Source of the DNA: Montifringilla adamsi
Taxonomy: Eukaryota; Chordata; Aves; Passeriformes; Passeridae
Length of the DNA stretch: 64,000 bases
NCBI GenBank assembly: GCA_017590115.1
Contig: JAGGNK010013003.1
Coordinates: forward strand, 62,001 to 126,000
Direction of reading: 5' to 3'
Below the pieces are notes generated by a model. The model was not told the DNA's origin. It saw only the letters and a program-made list of their open reading frames with translations, and did not search any database. This document shows positions 1 through 13,402 of the stretch, piece after piece (position 1 is the stretch's first letter; the number at the start of each line of letters is the position of its first letter). A program made the position numbers and the translations under genes.

Positions 1-1217
1 TGTGTGCAAACATGTCTAGGCTGGTAAGTAGCCTTATCAAATCTAGGCATAATAAATGCTTGATTTTAAATATTTTATGTTAAGAAAAGGGATTTCAGTC
101 TTCCTTTCACAATTCAACACAAATGGAAAGCCCAAGTCTTATCATTAATTGTATAGCACGCCACAGCTTTTGTGCTGGTTGCTCCAGGAATTCCCATATA
201 AAATTTTTACTGCAAGATGTGCTCATTTATCTATCCAGGCACAGAAAACATTCCGCTTACGAAGGTGAAATAGGAAATTGTAAATCCAGCATAGCCTGTG
301 GATAACCCACAGTGAGATGTTTTGGCACCAGAGGTATGTCAGGCATTAAGGCACACTGATGGAAATGTGAGACCACCATATATTGTGAAACACAATAAAC
401 ACAATATACAAGGAACTGCAGCACATCATAAATTCCTAAATGCCACTGAGAGCACTGTGTTTCATTTTCTGTCTTCACTACCCATAGTGAATAGATGTGT
501 ATAAATATTTTTTCATTATTTTTTATTAGAGGAATGAAATGACACTGGTTTTGCCTTATATGCTGTATTTCTACCTAGAGAACAAGACAATAATTTTGTT
601 GGGGACATACCCTCACAATTTCTGTGAAATCCTGTGAATAGTTTAGTACTGTTTCACTTTTAACCCATTGACACCATATCAAAAAATAAATAAAAAACCT
701 AACCCAAAGCCAGTTCTTAAGACCATACATATTATTTAGGTCTAATTCTCACTTAATTCCTGGGTTGGCACATCTGTGAAGTAGTCTTCAACAGGTCTAA
801 TTTCTCACTTCCAAAGATGTCCTGACATGCAATCTGCTACTGCTGTTATAATTGATCAGCAGTAGAGACTGGAGTAGGGCTAGAGAAACACAGACAAATA
901 AATTGACTTGCCTTCCACCTCAGCTCTTTTCTAATCTAGAGCTGAAGAAGAGCCATGAGGGGATTTATTTTAGATATTCTCTGTTTTGTCCATTACATCA
1001 TACATCGTTTTAGGCTCGTAGCAAGAGTAAAGGTAGCTCATCAACAGCTCCTTGCTCTTTTTAAAATCTAAAAACCTCACAGGAAAGCCCCTTGTTTCTC
1101 TGTAAGATGGGACCACTAATATTTACTACTTTTAGCAGACTGCCTGTAAGCCTGTTATAGACATCAGCTTTCCAGGCAAGAGGCATCTCTGGATACAATA
1201 TGTATATTTACATTCCT

Positions 1218-1263
1218 AATTCTTTTTCCTTTTTATTTTTCTTCTTTTTTTCCCCTCTTCCCC
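1218..1263 (+). repeat. Pyrimidine-rich low-complexity tract
   Basis: About 46 bases made almost wholly of T and C on the plus strand, ending in CCCCTCTTCCCC. On the LCLAT1 transcript strand this is purine-rich. No gene is associated with it. Confidence 0.8.
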
Positions 1264-1518
1264 ATGGGAACAAGGACTGTTGCACATGGATTACATTTAA
1301 GGACTGTAACTAGGTTTAAAAAATGGCCCCACTGGTAATGTAAGAGTCATACCATGGCTAAGCTACCCCTAACCCCTACACAGTACGGCCAAACAATCTT
1401 CCTGCCTTTGAAGGTGGAAATTTCCAGAAATTTCTTCCTGTTTGAGATCTTGAGGTCTCCAAGAACAATGGTGAGGGCCTTTTTATAAGGTCATGTAGTG
1501 ACACAAGGAAGAATATTT

Positions 1519-1765
1519 TAAATTGAAAGAGGTAGGTTTAAATTAGGTACCAGGAAGAAATTCTTCACTGTGAGGGTGGTGAGGCACTGGCACAGGCTGC
1601 TCAGAGAAGCTGTGGCTGCCCCATCCCTGGAAGTGTTCAAGGCCAGGATGGATGGGGCTCTGAGCAACCTGGGATAGTGGGAGGTGTCCCTGCCCCTGGC
1701 AGGGGGCTGAAACAAGATGATCTTTAAGGTCCCTTCCAACCCAAACCATTCTGTGATTCTGTGAT
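1519..1765 (+). mobile_element. CR1 LINE 3' fragment
   Basis: A 5'-truncated copy of the 3' end of an avian CR1 retrotransposon. The order of motifs is typical: GGAAGAAATTCTTCACTGTG, a GGTGAGGCACTGGCACAGG segment, CCATCCCTGGAAGTG, GGATGGGGCTCTGAGCAACC, TTTAAGGTCCCTTCCAACCC, and a terminal tandem octamer (ATTCTGTG twice). The strict 3' end without poly-A is characteristic of CR1. Overlapping open frames here are antisense or non-coding parts of the element. This is the best-preserved copy in the window. Confidence 0.93.
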
Positions 1766-4700
1766 CTTACTAGGTATGAGGCACAGAGAGACTGTTTGGA
1801 AGAACTTAATGGAATGTGCTCCATGCCCTGCAAGAGGAAAGAGAAAGGGAATGCTGGGAGCAGGAGGTACAGCTGGCAGACAGGTATGGGGGATGCTTGT
1901 GCATCATCAGCACAACAACCCATGTTCTCACAGACAAACAAACACAGAGAGCTCAGGACTGCTCTCTGCCCCTGGGAACACCTTGAATATGGATCTTCTG
2001 ATCTGCTGCTTGCTCTCCTTTAATTGTTGAGACAACTGTCCTGGACTGAGGGCTAGAGAAGAACATGAATGCTCAGTATGCTACCAAACCAGAAGTGTAG
2101 CCTGTTCAGTCTGACAGCAAACACCTTTCCCTCCAAAAGCCACTTTTAGTCTTGGGATGCAGGTGATAACCAATCCAGCATTATTCCATCTCTGAAAGGA
2201 ACTATGTTGCTGCCCCACACTGGATGCTCCCTTTGCTTCACCAGATCCTGCACTGAGTCCCTTCAGCACGTGGAGTCAGCAGAAGCCAGACCTGTTGAAG
2301 AGCTGTAGTGGGGCTGCTGAGGAATCTGAACCCCTGACTATGGATAGAAGTGGGCCACAGGAATTCCTACTGCTAGCCTGTGGAGCCAGGGAAGCTCATC
2401 AGGCTGGATGCTATAGGAACAGTGTGTTTTCTTACTAGAAACCCATTCCTTCATCCACCAAAGAGGGTAAGTGCTTGAGTTTCCCCCACCCATCCAAGAT
2501 GTGGGTCCAGGCTTGTCTTCTCATGGCAGAAGACCCAACCTGCAGCTGACATCTGTTGTGTTGGTAAGATGCAAAAACAAGATTACACAGAACACAGTGT
2601 CCTCCTGCAATTCATATGAATTCTGGGCCAAGGGTTGGGACATTTTTTCTTCATTATTCTCCTACTGCCTAGAGTAGCATTTTCCTCTATTAGTTGCTAT
2701 TGCCTAGAAGGAGCATCTGGAACAAGTTAGGTAGCCAGAGGAGAGTAACAGACATGAGCTCAGTGTGTTCCCAAGACCTGATTTTCAGAGATACAACACA
2801 CCTGCAGCTTTCAGCAAATTCATCACAGAGCTAAAGGGCTCAAAGCTATCTGAAAAAATCAAGCCCATGCTGATTAAACCCATTGGGAAGTATGCCACTG
2901 CTTTGTACACACCACACTAAACGCTCGGGAGACTTAGGAACATTTACTCCAAGTATGGATTGCAGTATTTCAGCCTGGGAGGTGACAAAGACACGAATAA
3001 CCTCAGCAAGATCCACATCCGAGAAGGATGTTCACAAATTCCTGGCTAGCAACAGATGGAAAAACAAAGGCATGGAACCACAGCTGTTCCTTTTCTGAAA
3101 TGCTGAAGGGCCCAAGAGGACCTCTGAGCTACAAACTCCATCAGAAGTGAGGGGCACACCCTCCCTCCACCCTCCAGAGGTGTAGGCGCTCACTTCATCC
3201 CTGCAGACAAACACGCACGGCGCTGCTGCTCAGAACCCAATCTCTTCACCACTGACAAAGCACAAGAGAGACTGCATTACAGAACAGGTACCTGCCTCAT
3301 GTGCTTTGTCACAAACATCCCCAAACTAGGTGAGGAGAAAACAGCAATGATGGACTCAAGTTGTCAAGAAACTGTGGGGTTGAGCACTTTTTAATCCCTC
3401 CCCCAGTATCCTTATTCATTCATTTATCTAGAACAGCAAAAGCTGCTGCATATTCCTGAAGTTAAAAACTTTCAGGAAGAAATCGATATTAAAATATCAC
3501 CCTGTGACATCAGTCAGTGATCAGCTCTGACACCTTCACAATAATAAAAGGGTTCCTGTTGTCAATAGGAGATACTCAAAACAGCAGTGCCTTACAAGAA
3601 GAGTGGAAATGAAGACTGGGCTATGTCACTGCGCTGAACTCCTGGATATTGGAATGTTACAGATTCCATCTTAAAAGCAAAATAAAAGTGCAAACAGAAA
3701 AACAAGTGGAATAGTTTCTTAGGGTTTTATTTTCCCTCTTCTCTACCAGCAGAAAAAAAGCCAGGACTGAATTCAATTTAGAATTTTAGGGTTGGGGGTT
3801 GTTTCCATTCTTTTCCAAACTGAGGGCCTGTGTTTCAAAACAGCAATGTTTACAAGATGCTTCCTGCCTCCCATCAGTCACCCAGCTCTTGATCTTAACT
3901 GATGGGGAACTGACAAGACACATATATTCCTTATTACACTGCAAGATGCTTAAAGCTCCCTCTATGACATATTGAGCTGATATTGTCTTAGTAAACAGTG
4001 CATTTCTGCCTTTCAGTGCTTTTCAATTTCAACGTAAGAATTCCTACTGAAGGCTTAATACATACACTTGTAAACTGACAGATCAAACAGTGCTAATGCT
4101 TGATGCAACATAATTGCTTTTGCTACAGAAAGCACTGTTGAAAATGAGTAACCATGTTTAAAAAAAATAAAAAGAAAGAAAACAACCCCTGCTTTGCCTA
4201 CTCCTTCAGTCTTGCTTCCTTGAGTTTACACTGCTTTCCGAACGGCAAAGTGCTTGACCAAAAAATTATTTTCAGAAACAGTAACCAAATCCCAGCTAGG
4301 GTTGTTTATAAGAAACCATGTGAGGCCTGAAAACACCTATACAGTAATAGAACTCTGAGTAAATGGCTGCAAAAAACCTGATTTAGACAAAGAAAAGAGA
4401 TTTGCCATCAAATGGGCATGAAAAAGACAAGCCTGAACTAGACACAGGCATCCTCCACTGTGACTTTTGTTACAGGTATGAAAAAGTAGCTATAAAATGA
4501 TGGTTAATGCATTTTCTCAAAACCAGATTGTAGTCTGCATGCCTAACACTTGGAATTTACAATGCTTTAGGAGACAGGAATATTTTTTCCACACACAATG
4601 CCTACAAGAAACAAGCATGCTTAAACCTGTTTAATTTTATTTTCTGCCTGTTTGAAACACATCTAGAATTTCCATCCTCAATTACACCTAGGATTCTTTA

Positions 4701-7700
4701 TTGCAAATGACGTGACTCACCCCTGTATAGGTAATCTGCCAAAAACTGCATGGCAGGCACATTACTGGCACCCCTGCACATGGATTACCTCAGTCCCTGC
4801 TCTCCCACCCACCAAAAAGTGATCTCCAAAGTGTTAAAGTTCAAAGATGCTTCATGCTGCTTTTTGGGAATGCTCCCACCATGTGCAAAATGACCAAAGT
4901 TCTGCATGGAAACAGTTTTCTTCCAGGGAGGATCAGTATCTTGTAGTCTGTTTATCATGTGTTCTCTGTGCTTGGCAGATATGAATCAAACCTTTGGGTC
5001 CTGGTTGGAACCTGCAGAACATTATTAAAATGCAATTCATTACAACAACTTTCAGCTTTATGAATTTCAAAACAATCCTGTGGGTTCCTGGGAGGCTCTT
5101 ACTAGGACAGAACACATAATTTATATTTAAAATTACCCAGACTGGTTGCTGAAAAGCTTGGTTCAGGTTTTTTAATGGTTTCTGTGATGTTTCACTGCTT
5201 GTTTCTGAAAATTAGCTTCTAAGTGTACTAGATTCACTTTCTCCTGTTGCTTAACTGAAGTACTTGACAGTTTAAGGATGCCTCACAAACAGAACTTGAG
5301 TTTGTACTTTTCCCTTTCTCAAGTGGAAACAAAATCACACAACTAAATGCTATGTTCACTTCTTGCTTCATGCACAGAATTGTAATTAAATGTTAACCTC
5401 ATACATTTAGAGAGGAGATCAACCAAGGTTTCAGAAAAGATATTTTTATATTCCACTCGAAAACAGAAAGGAGATGGGCTATTTGGAAAAAAACATGCAG
5501 CCATTCTGAATTGAGGATGATTGCATTGCATTGGTTGAGGTAAAAATCTGTATTCCTCAACCACATTACACCACTGGATATCCTATGTGTGAAAAAGACC
5601 CCAAGCCAGGTACCACACAAAAAATGGCCAATTTTGGCTTTGAGAGAAATGCAAAGGCAATTGTAACCTACTTCAGCATTCTGTAAATATATTTTCATAT
5701 ACCAAACCTTACTAAATTAGCCTAAAAAGGAATGCAACTAGAGTTATTAAAATGTACTATTAAAAATATGAACAGCTCATCTGGAAAACTACATATACAA
5801 AAAATATGTATATGCAGCTGTATCTGTTTATCTACATGTCTTAAAAAAGCAAGTTGAAGGTCCTAATTCCTGTGGTTTTAGAGTAAAAAATTATTCAAAT
5901 TGGACAGAAAATGACTACTGACAGCATTTAACAAAATGTGCAAAATACATTTGGGGGAAAGACACAATAAAACAGAAATCAGGCCTGGTTTTTTTAGTTG
6001 ACAGGGTAACTAATAAAAATATATTGTGTTTCAACATGTTTGAGAGAAGATGCCTGCAGAAGATGAATTACATAAGGAACGCTGCTTGAGTTTCATATAA
6101 ATTACTTTATTTTTATTTTCAGAAACCTAATGCACTAACAGTCCTGAAATCAGATGTGCATAACTTGCCCTGTGTATTTGTGCAGTCCCTTGACCACAAA
6201 TGAAATTGCCAGATTAGGATGTAAAATTTAAAGAAGCCCCTTTCACCTCTTGTACCTGTTTATTCATATGCACGGCCACCAGTGCCTTGAACAGTTTACA
6301 ACCCCTCTGTGTACGCTTATTAATTTTCCCCGTGCCAGCTCTTTCATTTCTCCTTATTTCCTGCAATCCACAAACCATATTTGTGCAGGCAGGGGAAGCC
6401 ATGAAGTGGCCAAATGAGCTTGCTTAGGCAGCGAGTAAGAGAAGCAGAGCATTATATAACGTGTTATTCTCTCCTCACATACATTATTTGATTTTCTCGG
6501 ACACACAGTTTAAAAGGAGGAACACAGAGCCCAGGACTCTCTCTGTTTGCACACGCAGTTGCTGTAACAGGACACAAGTCAGGTGAGTGCACACTGTCAT
6601 TCTGGAAAGTACATCTGCATATCCCGACCTACAGAGTTTGCTGTAAGCCCACCTATCTTTAGTGCTGTAATTTTTAAAACCAGCACTAAAGGTTATTTTC
6701 ATAGATTTGACTTAGCTCATGATTAAAAGTATTACCTCTAACATTTACCAAAAAGAACTCCTAAATCTTTGTTTTTTAAAATCTGCCAGTGAAGCTAGGA
6801 AAACCTTGGCTTTTTTACAGTTCTGAATTGAAAAGATTTAAAGAAAGATAATACCTTTTAAGTTGCATCTCACAGACACTTAGTCCTCACTGGAAAATGT
6901 TTATATAACATTTCCAAGTTATTCTATGTTGATATATAGACCCTGAATTTTATTAACAGAATTTAGTGTGATCAAAATCCCAGTAGGGTATGCTGACATT
7001 GCTCTCCCTCCAGCTGCTCCTCTCCATCTGAAATGTTCTCTAGTCCATAAACAGGAAAAACTACTAAGAAGCCGACAGCTTCATACGCTGCAGACACATG
7101 TGTCCCTGCAAATGTGCAGTTTACAATATCAACAGCTGTATGGAAAAAACCACCCACAAAACAAAAAGCAACATTTCATAACAAGATTAAACAAAAAAAA
7201 AACCCCTCTTAACAATTAAGCAGTTTTTCACTAAAGAGCTGAAGCTTATTACAAATATCCTGTCTAAAAGTATCAGATTGTCCAGATGCAGAAACAAAGA
7301 TCATATACAAAGACAGATGTCACTCTGAAGATGATCCTGCATGCAAAAATGTCCATTTTCACATCTACTAAAACACAACAGAGGGTGTGCAGGAGGTAGA
7401 ATCCTTCTGCCAAATGGACAGAGGAAAAAAAAGAATTTCAATATGGGATATGTCCAGAGAACGAGGTCAGAGAAAAGAGAAAGGAGAAAAGGTCACATTC
7501 AAGCTTTTAATAGGCAATAACATTTTCTGGAGGATATAATTCCAAAACTATTTGGCAAAACTTCAGGACATCCATCAGCATAAGCAAAATGAGGGTCAGT
7601 TGGCTATTCTGTGAAATATTGAGCATTTTATGAGTCATAAATTTAATAAAATGTGGATGTGCTAAATTTACTCCACTCCCAAGTCACACCCTTTTTTGGT

Positions 7701-8560
7701 AACCTCTGTCCATGATAGTCTTCAATGCATCAATAATTGGAACCCTCCAAAAAACTAAACTCAAAGGAATTAAGACTGAATAAAACCAAACAATACATGA
7801 AAACTTAAGTCCCATTTAAGGCTACAAAACAATAGGGTAATAACTACAGACACACACATAAAAAACCAGATATGTCATTTTTGCTACAGGGTTGTAACTA
7901 GTGATGGAAGAACCAACATTTCACAAGGCTCCCATACTTGAAGGAGCAGAATCTCATTAAGAGTTTTGCTAGCATCTGAAAAGGTATATTTTGCACCTCT
8001 TTTACTGAAAACCTCAATTTTTAAGCCCAGCCATTTCCTCACACACCTGGTACATGACACTACAGAGCTGCAGAATGCGTCCCTTCAGTCTGTCTGCCTA
8101 CTGCCACAGCTCACAGAAGTAAATTTTGCTAGACACAAATTTATAGCATGTACAAACCCATGCTTCTCTCTGTAGCTAACCAGCAATGATCTAAGTGGTA
8201 GACTCAGAGCATTTACATCTCTAGGTGATTCCTAGATAGGCTGGTTATTACACAATTTCTTTGTTTCTTGTATCTCTTCCCAAAGCAGCTGCTGAAGGAG
8301 TTTGGATATGAGTTATTTAATTTTTCTTTCTTTTAAAAGACCTTTGCCACTGCACTACAATGCCTTCTCAAACCCCATCCTCTCAAGCACAATTTCAGTG
8401 GACAGGGCTCTGTTTCCTCAAGTCTTCAATGGGACCACAGGAGACGTGCTGCTATACCATCCCTTTGCAGTGTTCTGCCTGATATTCTTTTTATTTTGAC
8501 TGTTGAGTTCCTTGGTTCAGCATTTTAAACTACAGTGGAATGAAGAAAGAACTATATAAT

Positions 8561-8588
8561 AAAAAAAACCAAAAAACCAACAAAACAG
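8561..8588 (+). repeat. A/C low-complexity tract
   Basis: A8CC, A6CC and AACAAAAC. Short member of the same A/C-only class seen elsewhere in the window. Confidence 0.75.
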
Positions 8589-10208
8589 AGCAATGTGCCC
8601 CAAACAAGCCAGACTTCATGTGAGTTTCTAAGAGGTGGAGACTCAGGCACAATTTGCAGAGAGCCTGACAGATATGCTCTGTTACAGTTTAAAATAATTC
8701 CTGGAAGAAAATCAGTAGTGGCAAAGGGACAATCTGTAGCTCCCAATACTTTTAATACCTACAAATTAGCATGAGTCATGAAGAAAATGCTGGGTGGAGT
8801 GGGAGGAGAGGGGAAGTAAGGCCTAATTCAAGAAACCACCAAATGGAAGCTTTAACTCAACCAACACTTATATGTTCCCTTTTCAGGAAAACAAGAGAGA
8901 AAAGAGGACAGGAGGCTAAATAGAACAGAAACTGGCAAAAAGTCAGGTTCCCAAACAAATCTTCATGTAAGAAACTATATCAAAACCACTGATAGATTAA
9001 TGGACATTTAAAGACAATGTTTTAAGGAAACCCTTCCATGGCTGAGGCTTTGAATTTCAAGCTCTAGCCAAGAAAGAAAAACAAGAAAGTGTCTCTTATT
9101 CTTGGAAATTCAGAGGAGAAAATAGGTTATCACTGTTTTACAAGCATGACTTAGCCTGTATTTTGGTGTCCTTCAAAAAACACAGTTGTTTTTATATTCA
9201 CTTATTACAACTGACTGCATATTTCCTTAGGAGTTTCAATTCATCAGATGTTCCCAGAGAAGCTACAGCAGTCAGCACAAAATGAACGATTTCTTAAATT
9301 GCCAGAACAACTGTCACCACAGGTGACAGATTTTGCATTAGATACATGTAATTACTCTTCAGATCTCTAAAACAATCTTCTGAAAATACTCCTGCTTCCT
9401 TTAAACTCTTAGGATGGTCAGGAAGAAAGGCATTTGCTCCTAAGGCTGTGCCTGCAGATAGATTGTTCCCATTGTTACCCTAAAGTTGGCTGCACCCAGA
9501 GGTTCAGCTTTTACTGCTCCTTTTTAAGTATTCACGTGTTAAACTTAAATTATGCAATCTCTTGCAAAACCACTAAAATTGCAACTGCTGGTAAAGCTAC
9601 CAAACAAGCTCATGAAGTACAAGAAGTTGTTTTGTTTCTGTCTAAGGGTTTTTGTTTGTTTGTCTGGAGTGAGGAGGATATTTGTTGATTTTAGAATGAT
9701 CCTATCTCATACGAAGTAGAGCAGGCCATGTCATGATTTTATCAAAACCATTTCTTTATTAGGATCATTACAACACACAAGCCACTGCTGGCTTATAATT
9801 TCAAGTTAATTAGCTTTAAATACAGGATAATAGTCACATTTAGTGGAACATTTAGTTTCTTTTGCTGACTCCTGTTGTTTAAAAAGCAAAAGAGAAATTC
9901 AATCAAACAATATATGTAGTATTTGTATAAGAAAGAGCATACATTAAACAAAAACAAGTGATGAAGCTCTATAAATTCCAGTAAATATCTTTTCTCTTTT
10001 GGTATTTCTAACACATTCATTTTCAAAGAAAGACCAATCTGAATATAGAGACTACCAGTATTTTACTGAATTATTTTATACCAAGCACAGTGGTTTTTTT
10101 AAGCTTTAAAAAAATTAAAATATAAAAAGAATCCCACAACCTAAAAGATATTCTAGAAAAGAAAAATGTTTAACTGTTCCTTGTTAAATATTTGTAATTA
10201 ATTGCTTT

Positions 10209-10300
10209 GGCGGGTTGGATGGGGCTTTGAGCAGGTTGGTCTAGTGGAAAGTGGCCCTGCCCATAGCAGAGGATGGAACAATGTTTTTTGGAACCCAACA
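10209..10300 (+). mobile_element. CR1 LINE 3' fragment, short and degraded
   Basis: It starts abruptly inside the element at GGGTTGGATGGGGCTTTGAG and runs through a CTAGTGGAAAGTGGCCCTGC segment, then loses similarity near TTTTTTGGAACCCAACAA. Both the 5' part and the terminal octamers are missing. It is older or more damaged than the copy at 1519. Confidence 0.8.
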
Positions 10301-10494
10301 AGGGGCTCGAAGAGCTTGAAATAATAACAAATTGACCAGAGAGTATTAGAAGGGATTCACACTTGTTAATAGCTGTGGGTTATGTTTTTGATTCATCTGT
10401 ATCAACAAGACTTGAGAAATTTAAAACCAGCAACATCGACACCTAATATCAAGCTGACTTCAAATGAATTTGTGTTTTTTCCTTGATCCATAGA

Positions 10495-10544
10495 AGCATT
10501 GAATTGATAAAGCATTGAATAAAGCATTGAATAAAGCATTGAAT
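10495..10544 (+). repeat. Tandem repeat, 12-bp unit, three perfect copies plus partial
   Basis: The unit ATAAAGCATTGA occurs three times without mismatch at 10507-10542, preceded by a partial GAAGCATTGA copy ending at 10503. The length suggests replication slippage. A 62-codon open frame starting at 10515 begins inside it and is not credible as a gene. Confidence 0.92.
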
Positions 10545-13372
10545 TCTCAGCAACCTCTGCTCATGTACAAGAGGAGACAGCAAATACTAAATTTCATGAG
10601 ACGACAGTCAATGGGAGAAGAAAAGAACAGTATCCCAGAAATGGCATATGTACCAGATTTACCAATTTATTCTCTAGTCCAGCAAACACATGAGTGTGAA
10701 TAGGAGGTTTTGCAGAGATCTAGACTCGTCATGTGCCCACCCCCTATGAAAGTAAAACAGTTTAATACCCTGTGGTCTTTTCAGATGTATCAAACTGAGT
10801 CATGTGCCTATTCATGCATGAAAGAATCAATGATTTCTTTTGCCAACTGTCTGATTGTCCTGCTGCTTTAGATGAAGCTGCAGCACTTGAGGTGGCATTC
10901 TCCACTGCCAACAAAACGAAACAGCTTCAACCACCTCCCTTGCTTTCTGGCTGTGGCATTGTAGGTTTGCTCCTTCCCCTACAACCACTGCTATGACATC
11001 AGGATTTGCAGGCCAGATGGTGAATCATATAAGAAAAATTCTCCTGTTGTAAAACAATCCTTTTCCTGTATTTTCCCCCAGTGACAGTCGCTGGTTTACA
11101 TGCACATAAAACTACACAGTTGGTTACAAAGCTTTTGGGTGGATTAATAATTCCCCCATCCCCTCCACCCCAGTTGTGTAACCTGTTGAGAAGCAAAGCA
11201 ACTTATGATTGGCTTCCTGGTTTATCTTTATTAAAGTTTAGCTAGGAGATAAAAACCTGAGCTTCCAAGTGCAAATCCACACATTCTAGCTAAAAGAAGT
11301 GCAAATACTCCACTGGATGTACAGCGACAAATTCGTCTGTATTTCAAGAGAGCTGAACTAATTCACCCCAGACTTGCAACAGTAAGGCAGAAAAGAAGTG
11401 AGAGCTGGATTCAACTTGGAAGGCAGTAAAATAACTTTACCCATAAAGGGCAAGATGCTATTAGTAACAAAATTCTTCACATTCTTGTAACAAAAAGATG
11501 TTTCCTATTGCAAGACGATACCCTAACAAACCAGCCTTAGATGGCTGGACCAGGTCTGCACGGTGGCAATGCCAACATAGCACACATTCTCCCAGCCAAG
11601 CAAAAATCAAAGTAGGACAGATTGTCCAGTCCAGATTGGGCTATTTCATCTAAAAAGAAGAGTTCCTGAACACCAGTTTTATGTTAATATGAAACAATTC
11701 AGATGACAACAGCCAATTTCTTTTACTATAAAGCAGGCTTAGTACCTTCACATTACAATTTCCCAACTCTTTCATTACAAGAACCTACTGTAATTGCTAT
11801 GCGTTACAACAAGTTTAAATCTCTCACACTGAAGTGGTTTAAATTTCCAGGCTCTTTCAGAGTCAGATTCCTTTTTTTATTTTTTTTTAAGGGATGAAGG
11901 AGCACCACAATCTCAGTTAAAGCAATTCAGCTATATCAAAGACTGAGGCTATGGAAAAAATGTTTTTGTTACTTAAACAGTCACAAAGAATTTCAGATGG
12001 TTTATTCTTTGGAAGGGAATAACATCCCCAAGCCTTGGAGCCAGGACTTGAAGTTTGGCAGGAGATGGTATTTGTGTCAGTAATATGCCTTTTGCCAACT
12101 TTCAAGAAAACATCCCAAATTTGGCCAACAACTATGAGCCTTTGAAGAATCTTAATTTTGCACATGCTCAGCAAACATTTTGTAGAGTTTGCAGCTGAAA
12201 TTTAAAAAGAATCTGTCCTTACTGAGTATTCTCAACTTCTGGTCCTTAATTCATGCACGATTCCCTCTGAGTAAAGGACCGCGCTATATCCCCATCCCCT
12301 TGTGGCTCCTGCATGTGACCACCCATGCAGCACAGGGAAGGAAGCCATCTGATTCAAATACAAAGGGGAAAACTATTTAACAACTCTTGAAGGGAATTTG
12401 GCAGCCAAAGCAGAGACCCAGCCTGCGGAGGGATGGTGGCAGTATCTGTTGTGTGATCGGCAGCTGATTTAGTGTTTGAAACATCAGTAGTGAAGAACAT
12501 TAGGTTGTAAAGTTCATTTCTCAGATCTAGGGAAACGCCAGATCTAAGGTTGCCTCTGCCTATATAATGGATATTATCTTTAGTTCTGTGATGATATACT
12601 ACTTTGCCCCAGGACCTGAACCTCCAGTGAATCAGGGCTGTCTAACAGCTGAATGTAGGAGCTTTGCTTCATCTGCTGCATAAAGGCCCGCAACAAACAA
12701 AACAGAGGGAGGGGGGAGCAAAGAGGACAAGTTCAACTTTAGGCAGCTGAGTCTCAAACCACTCTTCATGCTAAACAAAACCCAAGAGAACTGCATGCTA
12801 TTTCTGCCTTTTTCATAAACAGACTTGAATTTCTCATTCTCTGGCTGGGCTGAGTGGATGTTTCTGGGGTCAGTTTTGCAGCACTGCTGAGCAGGCTGAG
12901 CTGCACCGGGCATGGAAAGCACCTTGGCTGGAAAACAAACTCACAGGTGGCTGAAACCACACAGCAGACCTGACCTCAGTCTTGCTGCACATGTCCATTT
13001 CCCACACACATGAGAAATACAGGCATTGTGAAAATAAATCCTTTCAAAATCAGGACGCACTCTAGCACTAGAGCAGCAAGCAGCAGTGATGCTTACATAG
13101 AAAATCTGTTTTCAGAGAAGAGTTTGAATAATGCAGCACATAAGCCCCAGGGCCACACACTGAAGAGGAGAGGAAAACAAAATATTTAGAAGTTGCTCCT
13201 TCAGTGAGTGCTCAATGAGGCAGAGAATGTGTGTGTGGAGAGAATGGCATGCAATCATTTAGCTAAAGACCAAATCATATCATATATACATGCAAGAAAG
13301 CCAAATTAAGATTCCACAAATAGCTTTATGATGTTTGTTAACTTCTGAGTGTCAAATTTTCTAAATGCTGTA

Positions 13373-13402
13373 CTTTTTTTTTTCTCTTTCTCTCTCTTTT
13401 TG
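13373..13402 (+). repeat. Pyrimidine-rich low-complexity tract
   Basis: A run of T followed by alternating CT dinucleotides. It is simple sequence only. Confidence 0.75.

Noticed and set aside
257..478. Minus-strand frame with a KHLTVGYPQ-like stretch, briefly similar to the expected LCLAT1 segment after the HPRTTGF exon
   Set aside because: Similarity is limited to a few residues around TV-YP. Neither flank continues as LCLAT1 and no acceptor in the right phase is apparent.
1543..1941. 132-codon open frame on the minus strand
   Set aside because: It is antisense to the CR1 fragment at 1519-1765 and has no family resemblance.
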